Positions 1 through 6,041 of a stretch of 8,067 bases of DNA are shown here, piece after piece. This DNA is from Phycisphaerae bacterium (GTDB lineage: Bacteria; Planctomycetota; Phycisphaerae; Phycisphaerales; UBA1924). Below the pieces are notes generated by a model. That model searched no databases and was not told where the DNA came from. It was given only the letters and a program-made list of their open reading frames with translations. Location: contig JAEUIX010000112.1 in assembly GCA_016794945.1 (NCBI GenBank), forward strand, positions 1 through 8,067, read 5' to 3'. The translations under genes and the position numbers were made by a program. Position 1 is the stretch's first letter. Each line of letters starts with the position of its first letter.

Positions 1-23
1 AGCGCATCTTCTGGGTGCCCTGA
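1..23 (+). CDS. C-terminal tail of an upstream plus-strand gene (partial)
   Basis: Read in the frame that starts at base 3, the window opens with codons for R-I-F-W-V-P followed by TGA at 21-23. A strong plus-strand terminator lies 30 nt downstream (54-83), which is what is expected after the last gene of a plus-strand transcript. The visible part is too short to name a product. The reading frame is inferred from the stop and the terminator position alone. Confidence 0.4.
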
Positions 24-53
24 CCCGAGTTGCCCATCCGCACCGATCGCGAC

Positions 54-83
54 ACGGCCCCGGGAGACCCCCGGGGCCGTTTT
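54..83 (+). terminator. Rho-independent terminator for the upstream plus-strand gene
   Basis: A perfect 11-bp GC-rich stem (54-64 with 70-80) closes a 5-nt loop and runs into TTTT at 80-83. The T-run lies only on the plus-strand exit side. On the minus strand the hairpin is followed by GTGTCGC, so it is a poor intrinsic terminator for the coiled-coil gene that converges on it and ends at 121. Its 3' arm, CCCGGGGCCGTTT, is the same as in the terminator at 2065-2096. Confidence 0.85.
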
Positions 84-120
84 CATTCCCGTTTCGTTCC
101 GGACGCCCCCCGGCGCCGCC

Positions 121-1599
121 TCACACGCGCGGACGCACGCGCTCGGCCAGCGAACCGGCCCGCGTCGTGATGCTCCGCATCGCGTCGGCGATGCTCGACA
201 GGTCGGCCGTCAGCTCCGCTCGGACCTGGTCCACCAGGTCGCGTATCGGCCCGGGGATCTGCCCCTTGCCCTCGATCAGCACACCGCGCCACGGCGCCAG
301 GTCGTCCATGAGTCCGCCGATGCGCTCCAGCAGCGCGCCCAGCCCGGCCTCGGCCTGCCGCGCCGTCTGGCGGGCCGCTTCGGCCCGGGCGATCAGCGGC
401 TCCAGGTTCGCTCGCAGCGCCGCCCCCGCCGCGTCGATCTCCCCCAGCGGCTCGGCCAGCGCCGCCCGCAGCTCGGCGCGACGATCCTCCAGCCGCTGGC
501 GGGCGCCGTCCGCCGCGCTGAGCGCATCGGCCAGGCTCGCCCGCAGCGCCGCGGCCCGCTCGGCCAGTCGGGCAGCCTCCTGCGACCCGTGTTCCAGCGA
601 ATCGAGCAGGCTCGACCGCGCTGCGCCGGCACGCTCGCGGGCTTCGTCCAGGTCCTGCACGATGCGCGCCGCGGCCTCGCGGGCCGCTTCCGCCCGGCGC
701 AGCGCAGCGCCCAGCGACTCGGCGCCGGCCGCCCCGGGCTCGCCCTTCGTTTCGGCGGTCAGTTCACTCGGCAGCAGCGACTCCGGCGCCGCCGACTCCC
801 CCAGCAGCCTTTCGGCCCGCTGGATCAGGCTGTGCAGACGCTCGGCCGGCGCCGCCGCCCGCTGCTCCGCCGCCTCTACCCCCGCCGCGCCGTCAGCCAC
901 CGCGCGTTCAACGCGCGAGCGGCCGAGGGTGGCGTGCTCGTCAAGCCGTGCCGCTGCGTCGGCCACGATGCCGTTGGCTCGTCCTTCCAGCGCCGCCGCC
1001 TCTTCGTGCGCCGCCGCGATCGCCGTGCCCGCACGCTCGATCACCGCCTCCAGGGCCTGGCGGGACCGCGCCGCCGCCTCGTCGAGCCGGGCCTGGAACT
1101 CCGCGAGCTTCTGGTTCAGAACCCCCTCGGCCTCGCGGCGGAGCGTTTCCAACCCGCCCGACGCCGACCGCGCGGCGTCCAGCAGCGCCTCGGCCTGCCC
1201 GGCCCGCTGGTCCAGCGTCGCGATGACCTTCGCCGCCGCCGCGAGCTTCGGCTCGCCGGCGCGGATCTGCTCGCGCAGGTCCGTCGCCTGTTCGGCGGCG
1301 GCCCGGAGCTGGGCGGCGTGCGCCGCCGCCTCGTCGACCAGCCGGCGCAGCGCGCCGGCAAACTCGTTGAACGCGCCGCGATCGACCACCCGGGGGGACA
1401 GGAACACCGCCGCCGCCTCGGGCTCGGTCGCAGTGGGGGACGGTTTCTCGGGACGCTGCGTGGTCTGGTTGGGCATGGACCGGCTCCGCCGGCGCGCGGA
1501 CTTTGCCCGCGCCTGACCAGACGTCATCGGCTCGGCGCGGCGATCAGGCCGCACTTTCTGCGCCGCGCTCGCGGCGGTGCGCTTGCGGTTCTTCTTCAC
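121..1599 (-). CDS. Long alanine-rich coiled-coil protein coupled to a bactofilin
   Basis: I recognise no enzymatic family. From the GTG at 1597-1599 the protein is 492 residues. Residues 1-41 are strongly basic (Lys/Arg clusters), 42-64 are a Pro/Thr/Glu linker, and about 75-270 and 295-435 are almost uninterrupted Ala/Glu/Arg/Leu helix with heptad-like spacing. A Gly/Pro/Ser break lies near 268-295, and a short conserved-looking tail (APWRGVLIEGKGQIPGPIRDL) covers about 435-455. There is no signal peptide or membrane segment, so it is probably cytosolic. The GTG overlaps the TGA of the upstream zinc-ribbon bactofilin gene (GTGA), with GAGG 10 nt upstream. An alternative start is the ATG at 1474-1476, with GGAG 7 nt upstream; it would give 451 residues without the basic tail. 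The neighbourhood suggests a filament partner or scaffold protein, but this is inference. A generic SMC- or filament-like coiled coil is equally possible. Confidence 0.75.
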   Translation of the reverse strand: MKKNRKRTAASAAQKVRPDRRAEPMTSGQARAKSARRRSRSMPNQTTQRPEKPSPTATEPEAAAVFLSPRVVDRGAFNEFAGALRRLVDEAAAHAAQLRAAAEQATDLREQIRAGEPKLAAAAKVIATLDQRAGQAEALLDAARSASGGLETLRREAEGVLNQKLAEFQARLDEAAARSRQALEAVIERAGTAIAAAHEEAAALEGRANGIVADAAARLDEHATLGRSRVERAVADGAAGVEAAEQRAAAPAERLHSLIQRAERLLGESAAPESLLPSELTAETKGEPGAAGAESLGAALRRAEAAREAAARIVQDLDEARERAGAARSSLLDSLEHGSQEAARLAERAAALRASLADALSAADGARQRLEDRRAELRAALAEPLGEIDAAGAALRANLEPLIARAEAARQTARQAEAGLGALLERIGGLMDDLAPWRGVLIEGKGQIPGPIRDLVDQVRAELTADLSSIADAMRSITTRAGSLAERVRPRV

Positions 1600-2027
1600 G
1601 CTGCGGTTTCCTCGCTGCCGGCCGGGCGAGCAGGCACGGGTTGAATGCGGAACCTGCCCGACAGGACTCTGGCCCCCGGCTCGATGATCACCCGGGCGGC
1701 GGACAGATCGCCCCGCCACACCGCCCGAGGCCCGATGTGCACCACCGGCGCGCAGACCGCGCCGGCGTACAGCTCCCCCAGCACCTCGACGCCGACGGTC
1801 GCCTGAACCACGCCGGCGGTGATCTTGCCGCCCCGACGGACGACCACCCGCCCGCAGGTCTCGACCCGCGCCATGTTCTGGGCGGTGTTGATGACGATGT
1901 CCTGGACCGTCACCCGCTTGTAGCACGACGGGCAGGTCAGCACCATCGCCTGCGCCGCCACCGTGAAGCCGGCGCCGCAGTGCAGGCAGCAGACGGTGCG
2001 GGATGGCGCAGTCCGGGCGCGCAGCAT
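1596..2027 (-). CDS. Zinc-ribbon bactofilin-like polymer-forming protein
   Basis: This 143-residue protein begins with a probable zinc ribbon: Cys14-x2-Cys17 and Cys32-x2-Cys35 with 14 residues between the pairs. From about residue 38 to 130 it consists of short alternating Val/Ile/Gly strands (for example VRRGGKITAGVV and VWRGDLSAARVIIEPGA) of the kind that build the right-handed beta-helix of bactofilins (DUF583/PF04519), which self-assemble into non-polar cytoskeletal filaments. I chose the ATG at 2025-2027 because GGGA lies 5 nt upstream and because the next in-frame ATG, at 2066, lies in the T-tract of the preceding terminator. The stop overlaps the start of the coiled-coil gene (GTGA), so the two are probably made together. 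The fold assignment is fairly secure. Zinc binding is inferred from cysteine spacing, and the ligand or partner of the ribbon is unknown. Confidence 0.82.
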   Translation of the reverse strand: MLRARTAPSRTVCCLHCGAGFTVAAQAMVLTCPSCYKRVTVQDIVINTAQNMARVETCGRVVVRRGGKITAGVVQATVGVEVLGELYAGAVCAPVVHIGPRAVWRGDLSAARVIIEPGARVLSGRFRIQPVPARPAGSEETAA

Positions 2028-2064
2028 GATCGTCCCACGGACCGCAAACCGCGGGCCAGGCGCC

Positions 2065-2096
2065 AAACGAAACGGCCCCGGGCGCTGCCCGGGGCC
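2065..2096 (-). terminator. Rho-independent terminator after the canonical bactofilin
   Basis: On the minus strand a perfect 10-bp stem (2087-2096 with 2074-2083) with a 3-nt loop is followed by GTTTCGTTT. It sits 29 nt past the bactofilin stop (2126) and before the start of the zinc-ribbon bactofilin (2027). The two bactofilin genes are therefore probably separate transcripts, or the second is expressed by read-through. Confidence 0.8.
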
Positions 2097-2125
2097 TGGG
2101 TGGCTTGGGTGTGGTGGTGGTGGGC

Positions 2126-2638
2126 TTACTCGGCCGCGGCTCGGGCTTTCCCGAACGACGCGAGCTTGGCCTCGAGGCCCGAGAGCGTGGCGTCCAGGTC
2201 GGAGCCGTGGATCTCAGCCGGCCGGGTGGATCGAGCGATCCGCGGCGTGCCGGCGGGGGCAGCGGCGGCTGGGGCCTCGGCCTTGGGGGCGGCGCCGGCC
2301 GCCTTGATCGCCTCGGGGCCGACGGCGCAGTGGCCGCTGAACGAGGCGCCCTCGGCGACGACCAGCTTCAGGGCCGTGATGTCCCCGCGGATCTGGGCCG
2401 AACCGTTGAGTTCGAGCCGCTCGCGGGCGAGGATGTCGCCCTCGACCAACCCGTCGACGATGACGGTGCCGGCCTCGATGGTGGCCTTGCACTGGGCGCC
2501 CTCGCCCACTTCAACCTGCCCGGGGCTGGTGATCTTGCCCTCGAAGCGGCCGAGGATCCGGGCGGCGGACTGGAACGTCATCTCGCCGCGGAACAAGGTG
2601 TCGGGCCCGATGACGGTCATGGCGCTGGTCTCCGGCAT
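2126..2638 (-). CDS. Bactofilin (polymer-forming cytoskeletal protein)
   Basis: A 170-residue bactofilin. The N-terminal TVIGPDTLFRGEM, followed by an ILGRFEGKI segment, matches the start of the family's beta-helix, and the repeated G-x-I/V turns continue to about residue 109 (GQVEVGEGAQCKATI, VDGLVEGDI, ELNGSAQIRGDI, KLVVAEGASFSG). Residues 113-133 are an Ala/Pro linker. Residues 142-170 look like a charged amphipathic helix, which is longer than the usual short bactofilin tail. Bactofilins assemble into nucleotide-independent filaments that act in cell shape, stalk formation or chromosome positioning, depending on the organism; the role here cannot be read from sequence. The ATG at 2636-2638 is favoured because AGGAG (2645-2649) lies 6 nt upstream. 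It is followed by its own terminator and is divergent from the pseudouridine synthase homologue. Confidence 0.93.
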   Translation of the reverse strand: MPETSAMTVIGPDTLFRGEMTFQSAARILGRFEGKITSPGQVEVGEGAQCKATIEAGTVIVDGLVEGDILARERLELNGSAQIRGDITALKLVVAEGASFSGHCAVGPEAIKAAGAAPKAEAPAAAAPAGTPRIARSTRPAEIHGSDLDATLSGLEAKLASFGKARAAAE

Positions 2639-2663
2639 GTCGCACTCCTGCAAGGCTGGTCGG

Positions 2664-2682
2664 CGGGGACGTCCTGTCCCCG
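2664..2682 (-). repeat. Inverted repeat in the bactofilin 5' leader
   Basis: CGGGGAC (2664-2670) and GTCCCCG (2676-2682) are exact complements separated by 5 nt. On the minus strand the hairpin would end 14 nt before the Shine-Dalgarno sequence and 25 nt before the ATG. It could be an RNA hairpin in the leader or a dyad binding site in DNA. There is no U-run, so it is not an intrinsic terminator. Confidence 0.5.
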
Positions 2683-2761
2683 GCAGGTCATCGTCAAAGT
2701 TGCGCGGCGTGCCGCATCTTTTTGCCCGGTGGCGTGGCGTGGGAAGGGTTCGCCGGGGCTC

Positions 2762-2767
2762 TACGAT
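2762..2767 (+). promoter_or_regulatory. Candidate -10 box (TACGAT) of a leaderless promoter
   Basis: TACGAT fits the TANNNT form of a -10 element and ends 5 nt before the ATG at 2773, so transcription would begin at or next to the start codon. No Shine-Dalgarno sequence is visible before this ATG. There is no clear -35 hexamer. The same hexamer stands 7 nt before the ATG of the minus-strand gene at 7010. Confidence 0.35.
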
Positions 2768-2772
2768 GGGGC

Positions 2773-3669
2773 ATGCCACGCGCCGGCCGCAAACCGTCCG
2801 CCGCCCGGGGCGGCCCCCGCGGGGGCTCCCGGCGGCCCGCCAGCACCGCCCCGCCGGGGATGGTGCGACTGCAACGGCTGATGGCCGACGCGGGGGTCGC
2901 CAGCCGCCGCCGCTGCGAGGAGATGATCGAAGCGGGCATGGTCGAGGTCAACGGAACGATCGCCAACCGGCTGCCGGTCTTCGTCAACCCGCGTGCCGAC
3001 AAGGTCGTCGTCGACGGCCGGCCCCTGCGCGCGGCCACCGGCGAACGCCCGGCCGACGCCCGCAAGCTGTACGTCATGCTCTACAAGCCGGCGGGCGTCG
3101 TCTGCTCCACGCGGGACCAGTTCGAGCGGCCCACCGTGGTGGACCTGGTCAAGCACCCGGCCGGGGCGCGGCTCTTCCCCGTCGGGCGTCTGGAGTTCCA
3201 CGCCTCGGGCCTGGTCCTGCTCACCAACGACGGCGACCTGACCGAGCGGCTGACGCACGCCCGGCACGGCGCGACCCGGACCTACCGCGTGACGGTCAAG
3301 GGCGCGATCGACGGCGCCTACGCCGCGGACCTCGAGCGCGGTCTGAACATCAAGGCCGCCCGCGCAGCGCGGGAGGCCGGGGGGCGCGCCGGCCAGATCC
3401 TGGTCCGGGTGGCTTCGCGTCTGGCGGCGGGCCTGAAGGACGAACGCGCGCAGGAGAAGACCGTGCTGGAGATTTCGGTGCGTGCCGGCAAGCACCGCCA
3501 CCTCGACGACATGCTGGCCGAAGCCGGGCTGCGCGCCACGCGCATCGAGCAGGTCGGCCTGGGCCCCCTCACGCTCAGCGGCCTGGCGCCCGGCAACTGG
3601 CGCGAGCTCGACCGCGCCGAACTGGCCGCCCTCCGCCGGCCGTTCTCCGACGCGGAGCACGGCGCGTGA
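2773..3669 (+). CDS. RluB/RsuA-family pseudouridine synthase homologue with altered active site
   Basis: A 298-residue protein with a basic Gly/Pro-rich N-terminus (1-30), an S4 RNA-binding domain (about 31-80: VRLQRLMADAGVASRR, then MVEVNG) and an RsuA/RluB-type synthase domain (about 97-270: KPAGVVCST, PVGRLEFHASGLVLLTNDG, TYRVTVKG, GPLTLSGLAPGNWREL). The family converts uridine to pseudouridine in rRNA using one Asp in the motif GRLD. Here that position is Glu141 (codon GAG, 3193-3195). The C-terminal motif usually like EGRNRQVRRM also departs from consensus (AGKHRHLDDM, 238-247). Family membership is clear; catalytic activity is doubtful. The ATG at 2773 is preferred over the GTG/ATG starts in the frame upstream, and ATG 2860, at the beginning of S4, is an alternative. 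Its stop overlaps the start of the YihY-type gene. I give no rluB symbol because the substrate cannot be assigned. Confidence 0.88.
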   Translation: MPRAGRKPSAARGGPRGGSRRPASTAPPGMVRLQRLMADAGVASRRRCEEMIEAGMVEVNGTIANRLPVFVNPRADKVVVDGRPLRAATGERPADARKLYVMLYKPAGVVCSTRDQFERPTVVDLVKHPAGARLFPVGRLEFHASGLVLLTNDGDLTERLTHARHGATRTYRVTVKGAIDGAYAADLERGLNIKAARAAREAGGRAGQILVRVASRLAAGLKDERAQEKTVLEISVRAGKHRHLDDMLAEAGLRATRIEQVGLGPLTLSGLAPGNWRELDRAELAALRRPFSDAEHGA

Positions 3670-5117
3670 CCCCCCCTGCGCCGGACACGGCCGCCGCCGA
3701 GCCCGCGGCCGCCCCGGCCCCGGCGGGGCTGCTGGCCCGCGCGGCCTTCACCCTGCGGTCCGTCATCGGCGATGCGCCCATCGCCCAGATGAGCGCGGCC
3801 CTGGCGTACAGGACCATCTTCAGCCTCGTGCCGCTGCTGCTGCTGTCGTTCCTGCTCATGCGGCTGTTCCGCGACACCGACTCGCTGGTCGAACGCTCCC
3901 TCTACAGCTTCCTCGAACTCACCGGGCTCTCGCAGATTGCCGTCGGCGACGCCGGCACCGAGAACATCCAGTCCTGGATCGCCAGGCTCGTCGCCGGCTT
4001 CAGCGGGCTGAATTTCACGGGAATCGGCCTGGTCAGCGCCGCCACCCTCATCTACGCCGGCGTCAGCCTTCTCAACCAGATGGAGCTGGCCTTCAACGGC
4101 GTCTTCGGCGTGCAGCGCGGGCGCAGCATCGTCCGCCGCTTCACGCAGAACTGGCTCATCATCACCGCCGGGCCGATGCTCCTGGTCGCCTCCTTCGCCG
4201 CGGCCGATCAGTTCCGTGCCCTCGCCGCGTCGCTGGCCGACGGTCACGCCGGCGCCGGGCCGTGGCTCGTGAGGATCAGCGGCTTCGCCGTCACCGTGGC
4301 CATCAGCTCCGCGCTGCTCGGCACGCTCTACCTGACCCTGCCCAACACCAAGGTGCGCTTCGGCGCGGCCCTCGCCGGCGCGCTGGCCGCCGCCGTGGGC
4401 ATGGAGGCGGCCAAGGCCGCCTTCGGCCTCTACCTGCGGGGCGGGGCGCTGCAGAACCTCTACGGGTCGCTGGCCCTGGTGCCGCTGTTCCTGCTTTGGG
4501 TGTACGTCACCTGGTTCGTCGTGCTCGCCGGCCTGCGCCTGGCGTACGTCGTGCAGCACGGGCACGTCCGCGCCCTGCGGCGAGCCTGGTCCGACTCCGC
4601 CCGCACACCGTTCGCCGGTGCTCCCATCGACCCACACGCCGCACTGTCCGTCATGACGCTCGTGGCCTGGAAGTTCTCACGCGGCGGCGCGGCCGAGCCC
4701 GCGTGGATCATCCAGCAGTCCGACCTCGACCCGGCCATCGTCCGGCGGGCCCTGACCCGCCTCGCCGCCGCCGGGCTCCTCAACCGCCTGGCCGAATCCG
4801 CGGGCGCCCGCCGCGGCGAGGCCTACGCCCCCGCCCGGCCGATCGAACGGATCGACGCCGCCGAGGTCGTTGCCGCGGCGCTCGGCTCGGAGGCGCTGGG
4901 TCACACCGCCGGCCCGCTGGCGGCCGCCGAGCAGGTCTCGTTGCGCCTGCGGGCGGCCCAGGTCGCCGCGGCGCGGGGCCTGTCGCTGGCCCAACTGGCG
5001 GCCGGTCGGGCTCACCCCGCGCCCATGGGGGAGGAGGCCAAGATGGCTGTCCGGCCGGGCGCCACCCTGACAGACGCCGCCTCGTCGGGCGTTGCCGGCC
5101 CAGCTAAACTCGTGTGA
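3666..5117 (+). CDS. YihY/BrkB-family inner-membrane protein with C-terminal winged-helix-like domain
   Basis: A 483-residue protein. After an Ala/Pro-rich start, about six membrane segments appear (near 48-67, 116-135, 162-182, 203-224, 232-250, 267-293). The family signature is clear: ALAYRTIFSLVPLLL early, and LYGSLALVPLFLLWVYVTW followed by LAGLRLAY in the last segment. The molecular function of the family is not settled; the old name 'ribonuclease BN' was a misassignment. Residues about 322-405 form a soluble domain resembling a winged helix (LSVMTLVAWKF, DLDPAIVRRALTRLAAAGLLNRL), followed by an Ala-rich helix. The start is the GTG overlapping the TGA of the pseudouridine synthase homologue (GTGA), with GGAG at 3654-3657, 8 nt upstream. 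The frame stays open far upstream to about 1503, but that stretch is antisense or out of frame to other genes and is not part of the protein. Confidence 0.9.
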   Translation: MTPPAPDTAAAEPAAAPAPAGLLARAAFTLRSVIGDAPIAQMSAALAYRTIFSLVPLLLLSFLLMRLFRDTDSLVERSLYSFLELTGLSQIAVGDAGTENIQSWIARLVAGFSGLNFTGIGLVSAATLIYAGVSLLNQMELAFNGVFGVQRGRSIVRRFTQNWLIITAGPMLLVASFAAADQFRALAASLADGHAGAGPWLVRISGFAVTVAISSALLGTLYLTLPNTKVRFGAALAGALAAAVGMEAAKAAFGLYLRGGALQNLYGSLALVPLFLLWVYVTWFVVLAGLRLAYVVQHGHVRALRRAWSDSARTPFAGAPIDPHAALSVMTLVAWKFSRGGAAEPAWIIQQSDLDPAIVRRALTRLAAAGLLNRLAESAGARRGEAYAPARPIERIDAAEVVAAALGSEALGHTAGPLAAAEQVSLRLRAAQVAAARGLSLAQLAAGRAHPAPMGEEAKMAVRPGATLTDAASSGVAGPAKLV

Positions 5118-5152
5118 ACGAATGCCCAACTCGCGGGCCCGGAGCCTCCGCC

Positions 5153-5374
5153 GTGAACCAGAACAAGAGCCCCATCCGGACCGTGGCCGTCGCCGGCCTG
5201 CTGCTGGGCGTGGCGGGAGGCGTGGGCGTCGTCGGCGGGTGCGAGGAGCGCGTGGTGCGGGCCACGGGTCCGGGGTCCGACACCGTGGAGATCTCCCGAC
5301 CCTTCTACGAAACGCCCAAGTGGGAGAAGACGGTGTTCGGCGATCCGAACCCGCCCAAGCAGCGCAACCGCTGA
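5153..5374 (+). CDS. Small predicted lipoprotein
   Basis: A 73-residue protein from the GTG at 5153. It has a short basic start (NQNKSPIR), a hydrophobic core (VAVAGLLLGVAGGVGVV) and a lipobox-like VGGC with Cys30 as the likely lipidated residue. This leaves a mature peptide of only 44 residues with a Pro/Lys/Arg-rich end (GDPNPPKQRNR). I do not recognise the mature part. GGAG (5141-5144) lies 8 nt before this GTG, which supports it. The alternative GTG at 5114 overlaps the YihY stop (GTGA) but would put 13 non-signal residues, including a Cys and two Pro, before the signal peptide. It lies 35 nt after the YihY-type gene and 81 nt before nuoB, in the same direction, so co-transcription with either is possible. 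Confidence 0.72.
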   Translation: MNQNKSPIRTVAVAGLLLGVAGGVGVVGGCEERVVRATGPGSDTVEISRPFYETPKWEKTVFGDPNPPKQRNR

Positions 5375-5455
5375 CCGGGCCGGCGATCCGAGGCGGGCGC
5401 GGCCGGGGCAACAACGAGGCACGCGGCAACGGCGGGGCGTGATTGGGAGCGATCG

Positions 5456-6019
<564 letters not shown>

Positions 6020-6023
6020 CCGC

Positions 6024-6040
6024 CGGCCGTCCCGCGGCCG
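6024..6040. repeat. Short inverted repeat between convergent genes
   Basis: CGGCCG at 6024-6029 is repeated as its own complement at 6035-6040 across a 5-nt gap, within the 22-nt space between the nuoB stop (6019) and the stop of the convergent gene (6042). It could form a small hairpin in either transcript. It has no T-run on either side, so a terminator role is doubtful. No other terminator is visible for nuoB. Confidence 0.3.
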
Positions 6041-6041
6041 C

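Larger units (their letters stand above)
2639..2772. promoter_or_regulatory. Divergent intergenic region between bactofilin and pseudouridine synthase homologue
   Basis: These 134 bases separate two divergently oriented start codons and should carry promoters for both. For the bactofilin the clear elements are the AGGAG at 2645-2649 and an inverted repeat at 2664-2682. For the plus-strand gene the only promoter-like hexamer is TACGAT at 2762-2767, next to the start codon. An A/T-rich patch (ATCTTTTTG, near 2716-2724) stands out but forms no recognisable -35/-10 pair. Confidence 0.55.

Noticed and set aside
167..1516. Long plus-strand open frame (449 codons) opposite the coiled-coil gene
   Set aside because: Its product is Ser/Ala/Arg repeat with no motif, as expected from the complement of Ala/Glu/Arg codons. 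The minus frame has the coupled start and helical periodicity.
1600..1926. N-terminal extension of the coiled-coil frame up to 1926
   Set aside because: It overlaps the zinc-ribbon bactofilin, which has clear motifs, and the extension is Arg/Gly-rich shadow sequence. The GTG at 1599 or the ATG at 1476 is the sensible start.
2692..2697. TTGACG on the minus strand as a -35 element for the bactofilin
   Set aside because: No plausible -10 hexamer lies 16-18 nt downstream, where the sequence is GC-rich.
2702..2724. Hairpin followed by TTTTT on the plus strand, terminator-like
   Set aside because: The stem is only 4-5 bp with a very short loop, and no plus-strand gene ends just upstream.
3318..4637. 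Minus-strand open frame (439 codons) opposite the pseudouridine synthase and YihY genes
   Set aside because: A Gly/Glu/Arg-rich shadow without family motifs. The plus strand carries two clear protein families here.
1503..5117. Very long plus-strand open frame of about 1200 codons ending in the YihY-type protein
   Set aside because: Only 3666-5117 has family motifs. The upstream part runs antisense to the bactofilin genes and out of frame through the pseudouridine synthase homologue. High GC keeps stop codons rare, so the open frame is not evidence of a fusion.
3666..5117. Ribonuclease BN as the function of the YihY-type protein
   Set aside because: That name is a historical misassignment for this membrane family. 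RNase BN is the elaC product.
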